Assembly: GCA_029448655.1 (NCBI GenBank)
Contig: JACCLO010000002.1
Location: forward strand, 5,084,001-5,148,000
Length of the DNA: 64,000 bases
Direction of reading: 5' to 3'
Origin: Wolfiporia cocos
Lineage: Eukaryota > Basidiomycota > Agaricomycetes > Polyporales > Phaeolaceae
Each line of letters starts with the position of its first letter. Position 1 is the first letter of the stretch. The translations under genes were made by a program, and so were the position numbers. The notes beneath the pieces are model-generated. The model made no database searches and was not told the origin of the DNA. It saw only the letters and a program-made list of their open reading frames with translations. Of this stretch, positions 10,263 to 21,993 are shown one piece after another.

Positions 10263-12083
10263 ATGCTTGCTACTGTTTTTACATCTCCCCGCATCTCACT
10301 TAGGCGGCTCATAGTGGTCATCGCTGTGATACTCGTGCCTACGAGTACTGTATTTCTGTTATGGGGCAAGTTGACCAGTCCGTTGCATCCTTCTGGGACA
10401 CCAAAAGATTTTCCCGATCTCTACGGGGATGTTGCCCCTCCACCACAGATACAGGTGGCTTTTCCGAAATACTTGAGACCCGAGACATATCTTGGTGGAC
10501 CGCCCGCAGCTCACTTTCGAGGTACTCAACTGCTTGTGTAAAGCAAAACTCATATTGACATGTACCACATTCTAGATGGTCTGAGAAACGACACTCCATA
10601 TGTAACCTCTTGGCTCTCTGCTGGCTGGAGTACGTAGCATATTGTTTCTGAGCTGCTTTTCGCCCAATAACTTCAATGTAGCCAACGACGTGATGACAAT
10701 AGTTCGTACAATTTCTCTTCTTCTGGGCCGTTGAGATTCGAGCCATGAAATAGGGGAACCTCATCTATCTCGCTCTCATTACTTCCCGCGTTCCTGTCCT
10801 GCCACCCTTCACCTCTCACATAGGGGGATCCAGCGTACCCATCGCATTCTCGGAGATCTTCGACATTCAACGGCTATCTATTGCGTTGAATCTACCGATA
10901 CTGGAGTGGCATCAAATCAAGCATATAGAACTGGCCGAGTCACTCAAAGAACAGGACGAGCTTGGATGCTGGAATATCTGGGAGGTCAACAACATACGCG
11001 CGGGCGGACCGAGGGGTAGCTATAGCACCCTCAAGCTGAATCTGGGTGCGCGATATTCGCTCACAGACGTCTTGTTGGTCCGAAAATGCTGAGTACGTGC
11101 GTACAGACATATCGTACACCCGTGCGCCGCACTGGGTAAAGCTTATCCCCGGATTTGAGCACGACTCGCACTCGACGTTCTGGTCACTCGCGCGTCTAGC
11201 GTTCCCCAGCACGCGCAATGAGGTGCTGGCTGACCCTGTTTCACACCCGACTCGCCCTTCGGAGCAGCATGGAACCATCATACCCCCTGATGAACAAATG
11301 CTCTGCTATGACTATCTGTACTACGTATGCGGTAACCAGGTGTGTTATAGCATCAGATCAGTCCTAGAACGATTCTGATCGCGGTGTTTGGCCATATGCA
11401 GCCGTTCGAGTATGAGTATGACTATAGCCCTGCATGGAGATTCGTCGTGCAGCACTTCCGGTGGACGTCGCAGCTTGAGAATCTCGCACTGGGTTATGTC
11501 AGACGAACTCTAAGGATCCCAGATGGACAAGCGATACCGCCTGTATGTGCACACGCAGACTGCCATAGCCTTGCACTGATAAAACACGTCACAATAGTAT
11601 ATCACAATCCATGCACGGCGAGGAGACTTCGCAGAATGGTGTGGCGACATACCAGTAGAGGACTGCTTTGCGCCACTTTCTGCCTTTGTACGGAGGGTGG
11701 CTGAAGTCCAACAGGACTTGCGCGAACGTCATGGGATCGAGGTGTCGCACGTAATCATGACCGGCGATGAGAAGGACGAGTCGTGGTGGAATACTGTGCA
11801 CGAATTGGGATGGTCAAGAGTAGATCACAATGCTGAGAGGACGGTTCAGCTGCACGGGAAGTGGTATGAACGGACTCGCGTATCGAGAGACGCAACCTTG
11901 CTCACCGATGACGGCCGCAGGTATCCCGTAATCCTGGACGCCGTTATCCAGTCGCTGGGGGTGGGCTTTGTCGGTACAGATCGGTCGACGTTCTCGATAC
12001 TTGCCCGACGTCGTGTGGTCGACTGGAACGACGGCGCCATCAGAACCGTGAAATGGGGCCGGCCAGATTCTGATGCGCACTGA
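10263..12083 (+). CDS. O-fucosyltransferase-like type II membrane glycosyltransferase
   Basis: Eight exons (10263-10521, 10576-10629, 10682-10701, 10754-11045, 11107-11339, 11402-11542, 11598-11863, 11921-12083) give 475 residues. A single hydrophobic segment at about residues 15-34 (LIVVIAVILVPTSTVFLLW) after a basic start indicates a type II Golgi/ER anchor. The lumenal part has TNDVMTI near the start, LGCWNIWEV, and ITIHARRGDFAEWC; HxRRGDF is the GDP-fucose binding signature of protein O-fucosyltransferases. A late VGTDRSTFSILA block fits the same fold. Basidiomycetes carry a lineage-specific family of this kind without known acceptors, so the substrate is unknown. Exon 3 is only 20 nt and its intron starts with gttcgt. 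The 57-nt intron 11864-11920 is in frame without a stop, so a retained isoform is possible. Confidence 0.82.
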
Positions 12084-12555
12084 GTGGCGATGGACGCATG
12101 CTAGAGGCGTAGACTGCTATGTAGAGACCAATGTGTGTGCTTCTGTCTATTGTATAACCTAAGCGATATCGCATCTGTCCACGGACGCGCGCGGCCCACC
12201 TGCGGCACAGGGCCATGGGAGGGCGGTGTGCGCAAAAGGCGGCGGCAAGGTGGGGGGCGGTGGAGCCGTGCGGATAAGCCGCCAAGACCGAGGCTGTTCT
12301 CGACTCATGGTGACTCGACGTACGTTGACGTACAAGGCAACATGCGGCGCGCCGCCCGCGCGTATCTTACCCGATATGGTGTACCGATCCCGACGCGATA
12401 TCGGCAACCCGACGGCGCGCCAGACTAATCCACATTTGGCATACCGCCGTACACGTGACACGTGAGCACGTCGCGCTATATAATGCGACGCGTCGGTCGC
12501 GTACCCCAGCTTGCCTTTCCACCGCCATTCGACATTAATTGTAGACATCTTCATC
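12084..12555. other. Intergenic, PARP promoter
   Basis: Contains the GC-rich upstream region of the PARP gene. A long minus-strand ORF crossing it (12159-12860) is a shadow of the alanine- and lysine-rich PARP N-terminus. Confidence 0.6.
12452..12493 (+). promoter_or_regulatory. PARP core promoter: paired CACGTG, TATA box, ACGCGT
   Basis: Two CACGTG E-boxes at 12452-12457 and 12459-12464, a TATATAA at 12477-12483 and an ACGCGT at 12488-12493 lie within 105 bp upstream of the start codon. ACGCGT is the MluI cell-cycle box bound by MBF in fungi, which drives S-phase and DNA-repair genes. The motifs are visible; function here is inferred. Confidence 0.5.
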
Positions 12556-15500
12556 ATGCCTCCTCGCAAGAAAGCTGCGACTGCTGACGCGTCTGATGCG
12601 CCTGCCCCTGTCCCCACTCGCTCCAGTACCCGTACCAGAGCTCCCTCTGCGAGGGCTACCGCAGTGGCGGCTGCTGCTTCGATTACCACCAAGCCAGCTG
12701 CGAAGGAGAAAGCTGATTCAAAGGCGAAGTCTGCATCAACCAAGGGCAAGGGTAAGGGCAAGCGTGTCCGTGATGCCTCTGATGATGAGCCGGAAGCCGC
12801 CCCTGACGCGAAGAGAGGAAAAGCGGGCGACGAGGCCGACGCTACGAACGACATCAACAATGAAGCAGATTCTAAGAAGCCTCAAGCAGATGCTAAATCA
12901 GATGATAGGGCAGGCAACTCCGTTGATATTGTGGTGGCCGACAAGCCAGACGATACCCCAATGGCCGGCAAATTAAACGATTCCTCCACAGACGACAAGC
13001 CTGATGATACCTCAGCGTCCCCGGATCCTCCGCCTAAGATGGTCTGCTTGCCACTTTTCTTATTTATTGTTCGTCTGTACTCAGCTCAGGACAGGTCACG
13101 GTCCTCAAGAGAGGAGCCGCTCCTGTGGACCCATGCTCGGGTCGCGTTGGTAGGCAGATCCCTTCAATATTAGAGCCTCTCATGATATATATCCAACAAA
13201 TTCTTAGATACCCACCAGGTGCTTGAGACTCCCGAGGGTGTCTGGGACGCCACATTGAACCAGACAAATGTTCTGCAGAATGCGAACAAGTACGCAAATT
13301 TTCATCACGTCACCCTCCAAAATCCTAAGTCCCCGTCAGGTTCTATGTTATACAGCTTCTTCACCCGATAGGAAACCCTGGAAGCTCCCTGCTGTTCACT
13401 CGATGGGGTCGTGTAGGTGAGAATGGCCAGCAGCAGCAGAAGGTAACGCATGAACACTTATGCATTTGGCTATGAATTAAGCCTCAGTGTTAGGGTCCGT
13501 TTCCTATCGCCACAGCTATCAACGAGTTCAGGAAGCAATTTAAGAACAAAGCAGGTGTTGACTGGAATCAGAGACATGGGATGGTAGCCAAGAAAGGTTT
13601 GTACATTTCCTGATTCTCGGGGATACTTTCGTTGAATAGTCACCTTATCCGCAGGGAAATACCAATGGATCGGTGCGTTAGCTCAGTAGTAACTCGAATA
13701 ACGCGCTCATATAAAAATAGAACGTGTCTTTGAGGACGAGAAGGAAGATGCTGAGGATAGCACAAAAGCAGGACCATCCAAGAAGGAGGAGGCCGAGAAA
13801 ATAGCTGATTCTACCTTGGGTCCGGAGATACAGGCAAGCGCATTGAGGTCTAGTCCATTTTTCGGACACTAATAGCTACATTTAGGAACTCTGCAAACTG
13901 ATCTTCTCCGCAACGTAAGTAACTCGGATATGTGCTCGCTGATTCCCATACTAAAGGTTGCTTGTAGTTTGATTGATGCCCATCTGTCTTCCATGAATTA
14001 CGATGCAAACAAGCTTCCCCTTGGTATCTATCTCTACTCTTTCAACTCCGCCAGCTTTACTGACCGGTGATACATAGGCAAATTGGCGAAATCAACCATC
14101 CTGAATGGTTTCAGCGCTCTCAAGGTGAAGTCCCTCCGTTCATACTGCCACTGCGATCGCTTATTCTTTATCGCAGACCTTGTCGGAAGTTATTTCGCAG
14201 CCTACTGGCGATACAGCGACGCAGCTTGGTGGCTTCCGCCAAGCCGTTCTTGAGCTTACTGGAAGATACTATTCGTGAGCATACATGAGTGCCTAGCTTA
14301 CCGTGCTGTATCTCTGATGTGGTTCGGATGTTTTCCAGGATTATCCCGCATGCATTCGGCAGGAGCAGACCGATCGTCATCGACAATGCTATTCATCTCA
14401 AGAGAGTAGGTTTGGTTGACATATGTAATTACGCGAGCTCACCAGGCCATTAGGAACTCGAACTTGTAGATGCTCTGAGCGACATGGTCAGTGTATTTTT
14501 CATCATCTATCTATCAGACACTAACAGCAAGCTGCACGTTGTAGGAGATCGCCTCCAAGCTCATTGCATCGACAGCTCAGACTCTGCAAAGAGACGCTTC
14601 CGGCCAGCTCCTCAATCCCCTCGACGCAAACTTCTTGTCCCTCGGCCTATCATTTATGGAACCAATAGTTTGCAGTAGTAAAGAGTTTGCTGCGCTCCAG
14701 ACATACGCTCGCGATACGCATGGGGCGACACATGGGCATTATCAGGTGAACGTTAAGCATGCGTATCGGGTCGAGAGGTATGACTTCCTCACCAAGTTAT
14801 GACGGTATGGATGGTTAATCGACGTTCATGTAGACAAAGCGAAACAGACGCTTGGATGAAGTCAGGTCACGATAAAGCTGCGGATGGAGAGCGCCTTCTT
14901 CTGTGGCATGGATCCCGTACTACCAATTTTGCAGGTTTGTCAAACCAGTGCCTATGCATCCAGTCTCCCTCACGCCCGTTCTGTAGGTATCCTTTCACAA
15001 GGCCTGCGTATTGCACCTCCGGAAGGTATGTTGGCGCGAGTCTAAACTAGTCCACTTGGCTAATTTTGTTCGCAGCACCGGTTACTGGTACGTCCAAATT
15101 GCAGACCTATCGTTGACCTCGCCTTCAACTCCTTCAAGGCTACATGTTCGGCAAGGGTGTCTACTTCGCTGATGTTAGTCTATCTGAAACTTATTCTCTC
15201 TGAATGCGAATTAACGAGTTTTCATGTATAGATGATGTCAAAGGTAGGCATAAACTAGTTTACGTGCTAGATATCCAGTGCTGATAGCATCGCGAAGTCC
15301 GCGGGTTACTGCCACTCATAGTGAGTATTCCTATCGTGCGTTGTGATGCGTTCTCAGCGATTTCCACCATCAGTTTGAGCAACCATACCGGTCTGCTCCT
15401 GCTCTGTGAAGTGGTAGCAAAGCCATTCTTCGAACAACGGGACAGCAACTATAACGCTGATGAGGACTGCAAAAAAGCCCAGAAAAAGTACGGTTTCCGG

Positions 15501-15809
15501 GCTTCAGAATTACTCCAACCAGCTTACATATATTGCAGAGCAACCAAGGGCTTAGGAAGGACGCAGCCTGCCGAGTGGCAAGATGCTGGTGAGGCACTGG
15601 ACAATGAAGCGCTGAAAGGATGCCACATGCCGAAAGGACCTGCCAAGGATGTCGATACTCCTTTGGGATTGCACTTGCAGTACAACGAGGTTGGTGTCGA
15701 ACGATATTCCTTAGCGGCATGTTAACGCTTGCAATCCTGCCAGTACATCATCTATGATACTTCTCAGATCCGGGTTCGCTACTTGCTGATGGTGGACATG
15801 AGGCGATAA
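12556..15809 (+). CDS. Poly(ADP-ribose) polymerase with WGR domain
   Basis: Twenty-three exons join in phase to 691 residues. Residues 1-160 are low-complexity, first Ala/Pro/Lys-rich with KGKGKGKR, then acidic. A WGR domain follows (FTRWGRVGENGQ, NKAGVDWNQRHGMV), then the helical regulatory domain, then the catalytic domain. The H-Y-E triad is present: His533 in LLLWHGSR, Tyr567 in FGKGVYFAD and Glu670 in LQYNEYIIYD, so polymer synthesis from NAD+ is expected rather than mono-ADP-ribosylation. There are no zinc fingers or BRCT domain, so DNA sensing would rest on the WGR and the basic tail, as in PARP2/3. Exons 6, 17 and 19 are 18, 12 and 12 nt; the intron after exon 7 (13834-13885) begins with GC. 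Likely nuclear, in DNA-break signalling. Confidence 0.95.
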
Positions 15810-16011
15810 GACAATTGTCTTGCCAGATATTGAGTTAGCTAGCGGTGGTCCTTGGACTTGCATACGCTCACGTCTTGCTGTGCTGTGTCTGGTTACCTTG
15901 TATGCTCAATTTCATTGCTCATGTGGATCAAGTATTGTATGCGCGTGAAACGAGAGGGAATATAGTAATATACATAGCATTGAAAGCAGCGTACACAGTG
16001 AAGGAGCTGTC

Positions 16012-17907
16012 TCAAACTTCCACCCTTCTGCGCTTGCCACCATGGTCATCTTCTGCCGACCGTTCGCGCGATCTCCTTTCTTTACGTGGACCCTCATCCC
16101 ATCGGTCCCTCCTTCGAGGAGGGGACCGTGAACGCGATCTCGAGTATGACCTACGTCGACGACCGCCATAGCGATCACTGTCATCAAACCTATCCCATTC
16201 TCTGTCACGGTCGCGGTCGCGGTCGAATTCCCTTTCCCTACGCTCTCCTTCCTCCCAACGTGCTCGCATCTTGCCCCTCTCCTCCGCCCTGCGACGATCA
16301 CGTTCATCGCCATCATGCCTCCGGTCATCGTCCCTGTCGCGGTCGCGGTCGCGGTCATGGTCTCGCCAAGAGCCACGAGCGTCGTCTTTGCCGTTCTCAG
16401 GACGGGAGCCCCACTGTCGCGAATCTGATGCGGTGCTGTTCGCACCTGTGCCTATGCGGTTCGGCGGGAGGTCTTTGTTTTGCGGGCAATCTAGACAATG
16501 CAAGATCCGTATGGATGGTGATACACCCAAGCTATAGTTGATTATACATACCCTTTTTGAGATGTGGGCCGCCACACAAGAAGCAGCCACCTCCAGCTGT
16601 TGAGGTGCCACCGGCCTTCACAGGAGCAGTCCCGCCAAATCCTCCTGAACCAACTGTGGTATCCTGGTCAAGCAAGTGCGTATACTTCGTGCGACCACGC
16701 TTTCCGAAGTTCTTGACCTGCATGACTTTTGGCAAGAGCGAAATATCGACAGTCGACTCCGTCGCTTCCGTGTAATCGTGCCGTTTGAGAATCTCTTCGT
16801 CCTGAGGCGAAACAGGTCAGTCACATGCAGCAAAACGCGCAGCATACAGGGAATCGCACCTGGTGGAAGGCACCCTTGTGCCAATATTTCTGCAGGAACT
16901 TCTGTTGCCCTTTGGGCTTCTCCTGTCGGGACTTCTCCGCACGCTCGAGGTCCTCCTTCAACCGCTGCTCCTCCGGTAGCGCCCGCCTTCGTTCGACCTC
17001 CTCCATTTCGAGCTCACGCGCGAGCGCGGCCTCCTTATCGCGCTTGATGCGTGCGAGCTCGCGCAGGCGCCACGACTCAAACTCGCCCTGGGGGTCGAGT
17101 CCGTCCGTGTCATCCACGTCGGGTACTTGCTCCTCTTTCTCCTCTGCACATAATGTGGGTCAAGGGGCAATGGTGGATGAGAAGGGGTAGGGACGCACTC
17201 TCCGCAAGCTCACGCCGGATGCTCTCGGCCACCATGTCGTGGCTCTGCTTCTTGCGCTCCTCGGCCCCGCGCTCCTTGCGCGCGATCGCCTCTTCCGTGT
17301 CCTCTGCGAGTGCTTCCTTCTCAGCGATAGTCACGCGTGCGCGTCTGGTTGCATATCGTGAGCGCGTCGAGTGGTAGGATAACCAAGGTTATGCATACTT
17401 TGGCACAAATACAGGCCGGAATTGAATCTTGGGTTGCTCCTCCTCAGATTCCTCCTCGGACTCTGTCTCTTCCTCGCTAGACTACGACATGAGCACCATA
17501 AGAGCGCATGTGATATCAACGTGAATGCGTACCTCTTTCTCCTCCTCTTCCTCTTCCTCCTCCTCTTCCTCCTCCTCAAGCTCCACCTCTGTTCTGCCCA
17601 CTTCCTCCTTCCCTGCTACAATTACCCGTCCTTCCTTCGAGATGTTCACGTCCCTCAGCGCGACACTGATTTTTCCGGCCTGCGTAACCGCTGTCTGCTG
17701 TTTGACTTCCAGGTTATCCTCGTCCTCATCGTTCTCGACATCCTGGATGAGGACATCGCCCTCTTCCTGCTCAGCTGCGTCCTGCTCCTCGTCGTAGTCG
17801 GAGTCTTCTGTGTCGACCTCGCCAGCGCCCTTTGGGGCCTTCCCTTTCCAGTAGCGGGCTGCAGGTCGAGGGAGGCGAGGAGCAGGCTTCCTAGGAGCGG
17901 CAGACAT
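16012..17907 (-). CDS. Spliceosomal B-complex protein MFAP1 homologue with zinc knuckle and RS tail
   Basis: Six exons (17907-17533, 17481-17399, 17344-17199, 17143-16860, 16801-16552, 16490-16012) give 538 residues; human MFAP1 has about 440. The N-terminus [12 protein letters not shown] is followed by acidic low-complexity sequence including a long Glu run. The family core reads [62 protein letters not shown], and [20 protein letters not shown]. Beyond the animal end point there is a small zinc knuckle, [13 protein letters not shown] (CX2CX3HX4C), and a 150-residue Arg/Asp/Ser-rich tail ([15 protein letters not shown]). MFAP1 binds Prp38 and Snu23 in the precatalytic spliceosome. The start codon was chosen by homology; an upstream in-frame ATG at 17982 lacks conserved sequence. 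Confidence 0.93.
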
Positions 17908-17986
17908 AGTTGGTGAAGAGCAAGATTGAGTGTTCAAGAGAAGCGCGCGCACGTACAGACGCCCGATAATGCTCGGGTGCAAAAGT

Positions 17987-18065
17987 TACACTGAGTGGGA
18001 GTCGAACCCACGCCGCTTGCTCACAGCAGTGGAAGGCAAGCATGATACCGTTTCACCATCAGTGT
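17987..18065 (-). tRNA. tRNA-Gly(UCC) with an 8-nt intron
   Basis: The minus strand folds into a cloverleaf. The acceptor stem acactga pairs with tcagtgt, followed by discriminator A. The D arm starts tggtgaaacgg (A box), the anticodon stem is cttgc/gcaag, and the T arm is gtggg-ttcgact-cccac (B box ggttcgactcc). The loop reads cttcca then an insert ctgctgtg before the last a, so anticodon TCC has A37 followed directly by a short intron at the canonical 37/38 position. The mature length is 71 nt, normal for tRNA-Gly. It lies 79 bp upstream of the MFAP1 start, on the same strand. Confidence 0.9.
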
Positions 18066-18921
18066 ACAATCGTATTCTTTACCTGACTGCAGACATGTGC
18101 GCAGAGCAGACAGTGACTGCCGACGGCGGCATGACGTAGCCGCTTTTGGCAGTCGAATGTAAATCAACGAAGCTCATCCACGGTGGCACCACCCATTTAC
18201 CCTTGCCATGCTCAGCCAGAATAGGTCCCTATACTGCTATTTTTGAACTTGGTCCAACGGTATCAAAATAACGGTCATCGGCATCCCTCGAGTTAATTGA
18301 GCACGTATTTGGCAAAAAAACGCTCCGAGGCATAGGCTTTATTGGACGTGGGCCGCAGTGCGTGCAGCCTGATGCCGCGAGAGTTCTCGCTACAATCTGC
18401 GACGCTCCATCCGAACACCGCACCGGTATCTCGAAGGTAAATCCGGAGTCACCAGATCGCGCCAGGTGCCAGTGTAATTTCCGTCCCTGTGGATCCGCTC
18501 GCATGCGCACTTGCGGGGCATTGATTTCATTCAGTCCCGCTAGGACTTGTATTTGTCATAAGTACGAAGGCAGGCTTTCTCTCGCCCTGGTCAGAGGATA
18601 GCTGCATATGTTGCAGCTGCCGACACCCGCGAAACTGCCAAGAGCTATAGCAAGCATCGAATGGAGCATCGACTCGAGGTTGAAATACGTCGGTGAGGCC
18701 CTATAACCACTGACGTCACAAAGCTTACTATGTCGTATGTGCGGGGCAGTCGTGACAGCACGAATTCCCTGATGTAGATATTCTGCCTCTAGGCCTTGCC
18801 TGTCCAAGCTTCCCCCCGTCACAAGACTGTGAAGAGTCGCTGACGGAATATATAACCTCGCCCTCCGTACTCTCAACCCCCCGCCTCCCCTCGTTACCAA
18901 CCACCCACGAGCCTGGCGACA
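18066..18921. other. Intergenic, no supported gene before FAS1 gene
   Basis: Contains the promoter of the fasciclin gene. A minus-strand ORF at 18229-18510 has no recognisable features. Confidence 0.45.
18849..18855 (+). promoter_or_regulatory. TATA box of the fasciclin gene
   Basis: TATATAA lies 67 bp upstream of the start codon and is followed by a pyrimidine-rich leader, typical of strongly expressed secreted-protein genes in fungi. Confidence 0.6.
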
Positions 18922-20377
18922 ATGAAGTATTACCTCCTCCCCCTTTGCCTCCTGGCCACTGCTCCGTCCGTCCTTGGACAAAACTGGACCTTCCTTGAAG
19001 GTCTAATTGGCAACCTGCAGAGCGCAGGCTTGACATCCCTCACTGGTATTGCATCTCAGCTCAACTCTAGTGACCAGGGACGCTCGTTACTCGCCACCAT
19101 CTCGAATGGGGACTCTTACGTCCTGTTCGCTCCAAATAACGCCGCGTGTAAGTTTCCTGCGTTCCGTCTTTTGAAGCATACGCATCAAGCTAACTTGGCG
19201 TTTAGTCTCCAACGCCCCATCGAATCTAACTGATAACTTGACCGATCTCTTCGCATACCACGTTGTTAGCGGCAATTTCAGTGGTGTCAACACGAAGTAC
19301 CCGAACGTCACGCTCGGACGTACTTTCCTTAACGACAGTAGTCTCGTTCATCTGGAGGGTAATACGAGTCAAGTCGTTGCCTGGGCTGTCCGTGACGACG
19401 GTAAAACCCATGTCTTGAACCAACAGTACGTTGCGATCACGTCTTTCGTATGTAGATACATAACTATGCTGATTTTCAGGAACGACTCGACGGTTGTCAA
19501 CATCACCACCTACGGCAACGTGACAATCAATGTCATCAGCTCTGTCCTCGCCTACCCATTGACGTTCACCGACACTGTTTCTTCGGAAAACAACTCACTC
19601 ACACTGCTGCAGTCGACGCTCAGCAATGTCAGCGTGCCATACTACAATGCTTCGACGCATTCAAACAGTGACTCCTCTATTCTCGACATCATCAACTACG
19701 GTTTGCACGGCTTTACCCTCTTCGCTCCGAACAGCTCCGCAATCGAAGCGATTGCGAGCGATCTCGCGAGCTTGGAGAGCAACACTACGATGCTTCAGAT
19801 CTTGCTCAACAATCACGTACGTTGGCGCGCAGCTTGGCGTCATACGCCACTGATTCGAGATCAATCGGCAGATGATCAACGGCACGTCTGTGTACTCGCC
19901 TGAACTGGTGGGTCAAAACTACACCTCGGCTGCCGGAGAGACCCTCTCGTTCCACATCAACTCTACTGGCCAATACGTGACCAGCGGCAACACCACCGCA
20001 CTTATCGTCCAGCCAGATGTACTGTTGAAGAACGGTGTGCTCCATGTCATCGACCACGTCCTGTTGAACACCCACGAAGACACGGGCGCCGCGAGCTCAG
20101 CGTACGTCCTATCCAACCTTCTTCCTCACAATTTTGTTGACATTTCCATAGTGCCGCATCGGCAACCTCTGCGGCAGCGCATAGCACCACTGAGACGCGC
20201 CCCATCGGCTTCACGCAGACATCTGGCCTTGCCGGGTCTGCTGCGAGCTCTTCGTCTAGCAGCACCTCGTCGAGCGCTGCCGAAGCCGGACTAAAAATTC
20301 CAAGTATCATTACAATGGTTGGTGCCGGATTGACCGCCATTGGCATGCTATTCGGAGGCTTAGTTACACTTGCTTGA
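18922..20377 (+). CDS. Secreted, GPI-anchored fasciclin (FAS1) domain protein
   Basis: Five exons (18922-19147, 19206-19425, 19480-19816, 19872-20101, 20152-20377) give 412 residues. A signal peptide (MKYYLLPLCLLATAPSVLG) precedes two FAS1 domains, marked by YVLFAPNNAAF and LFAYHVVSG in the first and HGFTLFAPNSSAIEAI, NGTSVYSPELV and GVLHVIDHVLL in the second. N-glycosylation sequons are frequent. The end is a Ser/Ala/Thr-rich stalk and a hydrophobic tail (IITMVGAGLTAIGMLFGG), which reads as a GPI-attachment signal. FAS1 proteins mediate cell adhesion and fruiting-body development in mushrooms. The intron at 19426-19479 is in frame without stops, so read-through would still give a full-length product. 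Confidence 0.9.
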
Positions 20378-21993
20378 ACCGTTAAACGGATATTTGACAC
20401 CTCTCTGAGCGAGGAGTGTCCGGACACCTGGACACGTTTGGACTCAAATATTGTAGTTTTTGGAGTAGTCGTCGGCCTCTGTACGTGTCTTGTACTCTAG
20501 TATTTTCCATGTTCGCAATCACGAGGATACTATTACCATTGTTTGTCCGATATAACAAGATGAACATCGTGCGATACGGTCGGCTGCCCTTGTCGATACG
20601 GGCATTCATATTGTCATATATAGCTTAGCGACAAGCCGAGTGTGCGAAGCTCCGCGCATCGAGATGACGAGATCAAGAGATAAGCGAGCGAACAGAGGCA
20701 GTCCAGAAGTAGTTGTGGGTGCCAGGTGCTTGGAGGTGTGGACATCCGAAACGCGGCTCCCAGGTTACTTCACTCGCCCTGATTAACATTCCAGTGACCC
20801 TGCCTATAGATCTGCCTATTGCTGCGCCAAGTCTCCCTTGCAGAGTATGCAGCTCCTCTAAGCTTCAGATATATACTCATGCCACAACACAACCCAACTG
20901 CGTCGTTTCGCACGCCTTCCCAGCGTCTAATTCACTCTAAGTAGTGAGACAGCTAGCCTCCTTCCTTACAACACCATCACTATCTGCATGCGCCTCAACG
21001 GCGACGAGCTCGAGGGCGCATGCATACCTTCCTCGGCCGAAGAAAAACCGTCGGACTGACGGGCCTTGCGCAATAGGATGCCCGGTTGATGGAACGCAAT
21101 GGAATGAATTGATTACGGCTTTCGTGCTGTCGCGTCAAATATCTACTGCGGTGTTGCCGGCCGAGGAAGACGCGTACGAGCCCCAAGTTAGAAGCGCCCA
21201 TTGCATGTCACGACCAACGCGTTGGTGGCGTTGGCGCCTATAGTACCGAAATCGGGTTTCCAAGTACTTGAATTGCCCTTTTGCGCCAAGATCCTCCTGG
21301 AATCTCTTGCACTGCCACTACTGGCACATACGGCGAAGTGTATACACACAGACACGCGCACGAGAAGCAATTCTGGCTCATTCGCGCTTTGTCATTGCAG
21401 TCGGCATCGCCAGATCCACCGTGACCATCACTCAGCAGACGTGCATGACTTCCTACATCCCAGGCGATAGCCGAAAGAGCACCTTAGACCCTAATGCAAA
21501 AGCAAGATTACCGGATCACTTCCGCCCCAACGCTGAGCGCTGAAGCTCACCACAGCGCAGTGACTCGAGTCATTCCAATCTGCTGGATCACTAACCGCGA
21601 TTCCCAAGCGCCGCACCAATCTGGCTTTGCCATTGGACCGCAGACTTCATATCAGAGCATACATAACACAGGGAGTCAAGGAGTGAGACCTGACTTTCGA
21701 CTTCGACTGCCAGCCTTCACGGGTTAGAGCCCCTATCCTACGCAGAACAGCGGACCGCTAATTGTGTCCGCGTGGTGCTCTGCCTCACGTACACCGCACT
21801 CCGCGTCTGTTTCTTAGACAGTATCCGTAGGTTCGCTCACCCATCTTCTCACGCACGGCCTGCCCTCGGCCATCGAAGAAGGCACCTTCCGAATATATAT
21901 TGCTGATCGCACTTGTTGACACACGCCTCCACCCGCTAGCCTCACTCTTGCTTCTTGTTTAGCACTCGGCATACGCCTCTTACCTACATCGCG
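20378..21993. other. Intergenic, no supported gene
   Basis: 1.6 kb with only short ORFs on both strands. No RNA gene, repeat or transposon end was recognised. Confidence 0.45.

Noticed and set aside
12159..12860. 233-codon minus-strand ORF
   Set aside because: It is antisense to the low-complexity Ala/Lys-rich N-terminus of PARP and shares its codon periodicity; the plus-strand gene is well supported.
17525..17797. Poly-serine plus-strand ORF
   Set aside because: Antisense of the Glu-rich run of the MFAP1 homologue.
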